Source of the DNA: Alphaproteobacteria bacterium HT1-32
GTDB taxonomy: Bacteria; Pseudomonadota; Alphaproteobacteria; Rhodospirillales; HT1-32
Length of the DNA: 64,000 nt
Reading direction: 5' to 3'
Assembly (NCBI GenBank): GCA_009649675.1
Contig: WJPL01000001.1
Coordinates: forward strand, 702,469-766,468
Made by a program: the position numbers and the translations under genes. The notes below the pieces were generated by a model. The model worked only from the letters and a program-made list of their open reading frames with translations. It was not told where the DNA came from and did no database searches. Below are positions 59,448 to 64,000 of this stretch, in pieces (the stretch's first letter is position 1; the number at the start of each line of letters is the position of its first letter).

Positions 59448-60326
59448 TCAGCCATCATTGACCTCGGCCAGAAGCCAGTCCCTGACCTTTTCACAGGCCA
59501 CCATCCTGCGACCGCCCCCTGTCGGCAGGACAATGAAAAAGCCAGTGTCAGGTTCAGCCGGGGGGCACCATATATCAACCAGCCTACCTGCCTCGATATC
59601 AGACTGGATCAACAGCCGCGGGGACAGTGCAATACCCTGCCCACCCGCGGCGGCTTCGGTCGCCAGCGCCGTCTGATTGAACTGAACCAGACGATCAGGG
59701 ACTGCCAGACCTGCCTTTGTAAAAAGCGTTTTCCAGTGATTATGCCCGTCCTGAATCAATTTGAGGTCCGAGAAATCTTCAAGACTGCTGACCGGGTGCA
59801 TTGTCTTTGCCATATCCGGACTGCAAACGGCCCGCAGATCAAGAGGTGCCAGCCTGTCGATCTGCAAATCATCTCCTGTCGGAAGGCGGCCCTGCCGGAT
59901 AGCGATATCCACACCATCATTGCGAAAGGTTGAAATCTCAACGCTGGCCACGGTCCGGATTTCTATATCCGGATGCAATCGGGAGAAACCAGCCAGTCTG
60001 GGCACCAGCCATTTTGAAGCCAGCGAGGGCGGGAGGCTCAAAGTCACACCATAATCGACCCGCCGCAATTCGCTGGTTGCCGCATCAATGAGAGCCAGCG
60101 CCCGGGATATCTGCTGATGATATCGCTTCCCTTCATCGGTCAGTTTCAAGCCACGCGCTTCGCGCAGAAAAAGCTTCACCCCCAGGTCAGATTCCAGATT
60201 TCTCACCTGCTGCGCAACAGCGCCCTGAGTCAGATTCAGGTCTTCGGCAGCCAGACGGAAATTCAGCCGGCCAGCCGCTGTATCGAACATCCGAAGGCTG
60301 TTGAGATTGGTCTGACGACGGTTCAT
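59448..60326 (-). CDS. LysR-family transcriptional regulator (GcvA-like)
   Basis: Regulator of 292 residues. Seen: NLNSLRMFDTAAGRLNFRLA at the N-terminus, helix-turn-helix LAAEDLNLTQGAVAQQVRNL (~28-47), LFLREARGLKLTDEG and a substrate-binding domain with WKTLFTKAGL. The SLRMFD...LTQGAVAQQVR pattern fits the GcvA subgroup. It is divergent from the SDR gene at 60436 across about 110 bp, which is its probable target. Confidence 0.88.
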   Translation of the reverse strand: MNRRQTNLNSLRMFDTAAGRLNFRLAAEDLNLTQGAVAQQVRNLESDLGVKLFLREARGLKLTDEGKRYHQQISRALALIDAATSELRRVDYGVTLSLPPSLASKWLVPRLAGFSRLHPDIEIRTVASVEISTFRNDGVDIAIRQGRLPTGDDLQIDRLAPLDLRAVCSPDMAKTMHPVSSLEDFSDLKLIQDGHNHWKTLFTKAGLAVPDRLVQFNQTALATEAAAGGQGIALSPRLLIQSDIEAGRLVDIWCPPAEPDTGFFIVLPTGGGRRMVACEKVRDWLLAEVNDG

Positions 60327-60435
60327 CCGTATCTGAGCCTGTAGTTTTTCTACACCCTCATGTCAGGAAGCATGATTAGTCAAGGCATCCCTGTCGGCAT
60401 AATATCCCGACACTCAGAATTAACGGAGACTGATA

Positions 60436-61140
60436 ATGAGCAAAACAAAAGTAGCGATCATCACCGCAGGCGGTAGCGGCATGGGTGCAGAAGCAGCCCG
60501 AAAACTGGCTGACGACGGCTTTCATACGGCCATCCTGTCTTCGTCCGGCAAAGGCGAAGCACTGGCGAAGGAACTGGGCGGCATCGGCGTGACAGGGTCA
60601 AACCGTAACCCGGATGACCTGAAGCGCCTTGTCGATGACACCATGGCGAAATGGGGCCGCGTCGATGTGCTGGTCAATTCTGCCGGACATGGACCGAAAG
60701 GCCCGGTTCTCGACCTGAGTGATGAAGACTGGCACACCGGCATGGAGGTTTACCTGCTGAACGTCATTCGCCCGACCCGGCTGGTGACCCCGATCATGAT
60801 TGCCCAGGGTGGTGGCGCGATCATCAATATCTCGACCTTCGCGGTGTTCGAACCGGACCCGCTGTTTCCGACATCCGGCGTTTTTCGTGCCGGACTGGCC
60901 AGCTTTACCAAGCTGTTCGCCGACCGTTATGCGGCTGACAATCTGCGCATGAACAATGTGCTGCCGGGCTTCATCGACAGTCTGCCGGAGAAGGAAGATC
61001 GCCGTGCCCGCATTCCGATGGAACGCTATGGCAAGGCTGAGGAAGTCTCTGCCCTTATCTCCTATCTCGCTTCCGACAGCGCCGCCTATATGACCGGCCA
61101 GAATCTGCGGATTGACGGCGGACTGACCCGCGCCGTCTAG
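60436..61140 (+). CDS. SDR-family protein with degenerate catalytic residues
   Basis: Short-chain dehydrogenase/reductase fold, 234 residues. ATG 60436 has GGAG 8 bases upstream. Seen: coenzyme motif TAGGSGMGAEAA (~10), VDVLVNSAGHGPKGPVLDLS (~75-94), serine in INISTFAVFEP, and the C-terminal DSAAYMTGQNLRIDGG. Where the YxxxK pair should be, the text reads FPTSGVFRAGLASFTK, putting Ser in place of Tyr and Arg in place of Lys. It may use different chemistry or bind without reducing. Possibly controlled by the divergent GcvA-like LysR. Confidence 0.88.
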   Translation: MSKTKVAIITAGGSGMGAEAARKLADDGFHTAILSSSGKGEALAKELGGIGVTGSNRNPDDLKRLVDDTMAKWGRVDVLVNSAGHGPKGPVLDLSDEDWHTGMEVYLLNVIRPTRLVTPIMIAQGGGAIINISTFAVFEPDPLFPTSGVFRAGLASFTKLFADRYAADNLRMNNVLPGFIDSLPEKEDRRARIPMERYGKAEEVSALISYLASDSAAYMTGQNLRIDGGLTRAV

Positions 61141-61185
61141 CCTGCAATTTATTCGCTGGCATTTCGGCCTGTTTCCGGAGAATGC

Positions 61186-61218
61186 CCGGGCTGGTCAGCA
61201 CCTGACTGGCCAGCCCGG
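61186..61218. terminator. Hairpin between the convergent SDR and tctA genes
   Basis: A 13-bp stem, CCGGGCTGGTCAG with CTGGCCAGCCCGG (one G-U), holds a 7-nt loop. Located midway between convergent gene ends; likely bidirectional terminator. Confidence 0.65.
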
Positions 61219-61229
61219 AGACCCTTCAC

Positions 61230-62738
61230 CTATTCCTGCGATCCGCCTTCTACAATTGCCTTTTCCCGCCGCAGACCGGTACGGACGATGGCAAAGATAG
61301 TGATGATCGCCATGGCCCAGAAGAACCAGGTAATCGGGCCACGGAACAGAATCGCCGGTGATCCGCCGGACATCAGCATGGCCTGCCGGAAATTGTCTTC
61401 CAGCAGCGGCCCGAGGATGAAGGCGATCAGAAACGGTGCCGGCGGAATGTCGAGACGCAGCATGGCATATCCGACCCAGCCCATGACGAACATGACACCG
61501 ATATCGAAGACATTGTTGTTTACCGCATAGACGCCATAGACGCAGAGAACCAGCACACCCGGAAACAGGATGCCGCGGGGAATATCTGCGATGTAACGGA
61601 AACCGCGAATGGCGACCGATCCGACGAAGAACAGAATCACCGAACTGATGATCAGACCCATGAACAGACCATAGATGATGTCCGAATTCTGAATGAACAT
61701 CATCGGTCCCGGCTGAAGACCGTGGATCATGAAGGCGCCGATAATAATCGCGGTGATAACATCACCCGGAACACCCAGCGCCAGCAGCGGGATCAGGGTC
61801 GCCCCGGCGACACCGTTATTGCCAGCCTCCGAGGCGGCAACCCCCTCGATCTCGCCTTTGCCAAAAGTTTCCTTATGGTCTGAATTCCGGCGGGCCTCGC
61901 TGTAGGACAGAAAGGCGGCCGGTGCTGCGCCGATACCGGGAATAGCCCCGAGGAACACACCGATGAAACTGCCCCGGACAATCGTTTTCAGTGACTTCCT
62001 GTATTCGGCAAAGGTCACCCAGTTCCCGCCAAGCTGGCGGGTCTGGCCTTCCCCTTCTTTCGGGTTCCAGACCTTGGTGATCAGTTCCGGAATGGCAAAC
62101 AGGCCGATAAGAACGGCGATGAAGTTCAGGCCACCCATCAGGTTCGGGTCGTTGAAGTTGAAGCGGTTGGTGCCATAGACCAGATCAAGGCCGATGGTCG
62201 CCAGCAGCAGTCCCAGCAATGCCGACAGCGTACCGCGCAGCAGGCTGTTGCCCGATACCCCACCGATGATGGTCAGCGAAAAGACCATGAGCGTGAAGAA
62301 TTCGGGCGGGCCGAACTGCAGGGCAAAAGCTGCCAGCCAGCCGGCAAACAGGATCAGCGACAGATTCGAGATGACATCCGCCGTGCAGGACGCATAAAGC
62401 GCCATGCCGAGCGCCTTGCCCGCCTGCCCCTTCTCCGCCATCGGATGACCGTCCAGCACCGTCGCGCTGGAGGCCGGTGTTCCCGGTGTCTTGATCAGGA
62501 TGGCAGGAATGCTGCCGCCAAAAATACCGCCTTTATAGACGCCGAGCAGCAGCAGAATGCCGGTGATCGGCTGCATTGCAAAAGTAAAGGGCAGGGTCAG
62601 TGCCACGGCCATGGTGGCGGACAGACCCGGGATTGCCCCGGCAATAACGCCAATCGTCACGCCGGCCGCAAGAGCCAGAAAGCTTTCCAGATTTCCAACC
62701 AGCGCCAGACCGTTAAGCAGGTTATCGGTTAAACTCAC
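61230..62738 (-). CDS. tctA: Tripartite tricarboxylate transporter, large permease TctA
   Basis: Large membrane subunit (502 residues, ~12 helices) of a binding-protein-dependent secondary importer for carboxylates. Seen: GVIAGAIPGLSATMAVALTL (~31-50), LLGVYKGGIFGGSIPAILIK followed by TPGTPASSATVLDG (~66-99), and a second GAIPGIGAAPAAFLSYSEAR block (~259-278), the typical repeated TctA motifs. It overlaps tctB by 4 bp. Substrate is set by the TctC protein and cannot be read here; tricarboxylates, aromatic acids and tartrate-like acids are known for the family. Confidence 0.96.
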   Translation of the reverse strand: MSLTDNLLNGLALVGNLESFLALAAGVTIGVIAGAIPGLSATMAVALTLPFTFAMQPITGILLLLGVYKGGIFGGSIPAILIKTPGTPASSATVLDGHPMAEKGQAGKALGMALYASCTADVISNLSLILFAGWLAAFALQFGPPEFFTLMVFSLTIIGGVSGNSLLRGTLSALLGLLLATIGLDLVYGTNRFNFNDPNLMGGLNFIAVLIGLFAIPELITKVWNPKEGEGQTRQLGGNWVTFAEYRKSLKTIVRGSFIGVFLGAIPGIGAAPAAFLSYSEARRNSDHKETFGKGEIEGVAASEAGNNGVAGATLIPLLALGVPGDVITAIIIGAFMIHGLQPGPMMFIQNSDIIYGLFMGLIISSVILFFVGSVAIRGFRYIADIPRGILFPGVLVLCVYGVYAVNNNVFDIGVMFVMGWVGYAMLRLDIPPAPFLIAFILGPLLEDNFRQAMLMSGGSPAILFRGPITWFFWAMAIITIFAIVRTGLRREKAIVEGGSQE

Positions 62739-63229
62739 GGAAGCCTCACAAAAATACCCTGAGGGATAGCGACACTGGCAACATGCGCGAAGAACGCATA
62801 CAGCAGCAGCGGAACAATGAAGGCAGCAATAATGGCCGTCTTCGGATGATGTGTCTTGACCAGAAAGGCCACCGCGACAAAGGCCAGCATTGAGGACCAG
62901 ACCATGCCGAGCGTATTCATCGCCAGCATGTACAGCACCATGATGACGGCAAAAGCGACAAGACGCATGCTGGCGGAACGGGCTTCCGCATAATCGGTAC
63001 CAGGCTGGTCAGAGGATGCCTGGGCCATCATCAGTGATCTGGCCACCAGGCCGAGACCAATCAGCCCCATCAGGGCCGCGACGATATAAGGCCAGAACAA
63101 CGGTGACAGAACGAGTTTCTGTACATTACTTGGTGTCGACACCCACTGTGGAATGGCGAACAGAATCAGGAAAGCGGCGATGACAATTGCAGCGCCGCCG
63201 ATACCCATCTGCGATCTACGAGTATCCAA
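62735..63229 (-). CDS. tctB: Tripartite tricarboxylate transporter, small permease TctB
   Basis: Small membrane subunit of 164 residues with four hydrophobic helices (~12-29, 46-65, ~91-140 as pair). TTG 63229 has GGGGAG five bases upstream and is a believable start; ATG 63208 (MGIGGAAIV) is the alternative. Seen: VLSPLFWPYIVAALMGLIGL after a short periplasmic loop, as in TctB proteins. Between tctC and tctA in one operon, overlapping tctA by 4 bp. Confidence 0.92.
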   Translation of the reverse strand: MDTRRSQMGIGGAAIVIAAFLILFAIPQWVSTPSNVQKLVLSPLFWPYIVAALMGLIGLGLVARSLMMAQASSDQPGTDYAEARSASMRLVAFAVIMVLYMLAMNTLGMVWSSMLAFVAVAFLVKTHHPKTAIIAAFIVPLLLYAFFAHVASVAIPQGIFVRLP

Positions 63230-63319
63230 TTCACTCCCCCCGAGGAATCAGTCGATATGCTATATGTCTGGGGCGCGCCAGGTTGGTTCCCGGCACGCCC
63301 CAGACACAACGTCAGTCTT

Positions 63320-64000
63320 TTAGTTTTCGATCCGCATACCGAGATCGGTGACCAGCTTGTTGAAGACTTCAAGCTGTCCCTCGATAAAGGCCTGCGATTC
63401 AGCCGGATCCATCAGACGGATAACCGAACCACGGGATTCCATTTTCTCGACGAAACCCTTGTCCTTCACCGTTTCGGCGAGCCAGCCGCGCCATTTGGTC
63501 GCAACATCGTCGGAAATGTCGTCCGGGCCGGCAATACCGGTCCAGCCAACCAGCTTTTCGAGACCCGGCTTGCCCAGATCCTTCGAGGTCGGCGCATCAA
63601 AGCCAACGACCGGCTCTGCCGTCGTGACCATCAGCGGACGAAGCTGCTTGTTGGCAACGAAACTGGCCAGCGCCGAGGTGTTGGTGCAAATGAACGTGGC
63701 CGTACCGGCGAGAACTGCCGTTGCTGCCGCGCCGCCACCCTTCAGCGGAATGTGCACAGCGTCCTTCACCGGGTTTTCAATACCGAACTGGTTCAGTGCC
63801 ATGGCACCGGCGATGTGCAGGAGCGAGCCGACACCGGAGGAGCTGTAGCTGATCTTGCCCGGATTGGCTTTTACCTGAGCTGCCAGATCATCCATCGACT
63901 TGATCGGTGAATCCATCTTCACTGCGCAGGCGACAGGGTTGATTTCATAAACACCAACGAAACGGAAATCGGAAAGTTTGTACGGCAGTGTCGCCTTCAT
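63320..64000 (-). CDS. tctC: Tripartite tricarboxylate transporter substrate-binding protein TctC, C-terminal part (gene runs off the window)
   Basis: Periplasmic binding protein that delivers the substrate to TctAB. The last ~227 codons are visible; the usual ~320-residue protein would begin outside the window, so the methionine at 64000 is internal. Seen: GKISYSSSGVGSLLHIAGAM (~48-67), VHIPLKGGGAAATAVLAGTA (~83-102), LRPLMVTTAEP and GWTGIAGPDDI, all hallmark TTT/Bug-protein segments. Located 90 bp before tctB on the same strand. Confidence 0.93.
   Translation of the reverse strand: MKATLPYKLSDFRFVGVYEINPVACAVKMDSPIKSMDDLAAQVKANPGKISYSSSGVGSLLHIAGAMALNQFGIENPVKDAVHIPLKGGGAAATAVLAGTATFICTNTSALASFVANKQLRPLMVTTAEPVVGFDAPTSKDLGKPGLEKLVGWTGIAGPDDISDDVATKWRGWLAETVKDKGFVEKMESRGSVIRLMDPAESQAFIEGQLEVFNKLVTDLGMRIEN

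Noticed and set aside
1-64000. CRISPR arrays, rRNA operons, insertion sequences or known riboswitches
   Set aside because: No regularly spaced short repeats, rRNA cores, transposase frames or recognisable riboswitch cores were seen on reading both strands.

Overview
The window looks like the chromosome of a GC-rich, free-living alphaproteobacterium, probably Rhodospirillales-like. The grounds are dense, short-spaced, high-GC genes, an Entner-Doudoroff edd-pgi-eda cluster, DUF2336 and OpgC proteins, a tripartite tricarboxylate transporter, a D-tartrate dehydratase, and many LysR-controlled catabolic clusters. The genus is not resolved. No rRNA, plasmid replication genes, prophage structural genes, insertion sequences or CRISPR arrays are visible.

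Layout. 1-5 kb: sugar catabolism (end of edd, pgi, eda) and a fumarase-superfamily cycloisomerase-like enzyme. 5.1-10.1 kb: inorganic-carbon uptake pair dabB-dabA with a divergent LysR gene, lower in GC than its surroundings. 10.2-13 kb: a DUF2237 protein and a LysR/D-tartrate dehydratase pair. 13.2-16.9 kb: a low-GC, two-gene OLD-nuclease/UvrD-helicase module (Gabija-like phage defence) bracketed by a 43-bp direct repeat and lying at the 3' side of a tRNA-Arg(CCT) gene. 17-20 kb: a membrane protein, a GntR regulator and a DUF2336 protein. 20-28 kb: two divergent catabolic operons, ridA-racemase-DUF1028 on one side and SDR-NIPSNAP-acyl-CoA dehydrogenase-kinase-like-DUF6285-hydroxyacyl-CoA dehydrogenase-EamA exporter on the other. 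28-32 kb: an MHYT hybrid histidine kinase facing a response regulator-globin pair. 32-36 kb: LysR, PhyH dioxygenase, RidA, DUF1203 and a creatininase-family hydrolase.

36-42.3 kb: pterin/flavin-type chemistry: GTP cyclohydrolase II, a stand-alone RibD-type reductase with cytochrome b561, and a tight operon of dehydrogenase, PTPS-fold protein, GT4 glycosyltransferase and SAM methyltransferase. The PTPS-fold protein has lost the residues used for catalysis in its family, which makes this the best candidate for undescribed biosynthesis. 42.4-46.3 kb: osmoregulated periplasmic glucan genes opgH-opgC and a LysR gene. 46.4-52.1 kb: a LacI-controlled ABC importer operon ending in a metallophosphodiesterase, with a palindromic LacI-type operator and a possible translationally coupled leader peptide. 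52.3-59.3 kb: mostly housekeeping and envelope genes (oxidoreductase, GT9, ppa, S49 peptidase, methyltransferase, DUF2007, polyprenyl synthase, tRNA-Pro). 59.4-64 kb: LysR, an SDR with degenerate catalytic residues, and tctA-tctB-tctC running off the window end.

Starts were moved downstream of the longest open frame where Shine-Dalgarno spacing or family length argued for it. All family assignments come from reading motifs by eye. No database search or structure prediction was run.
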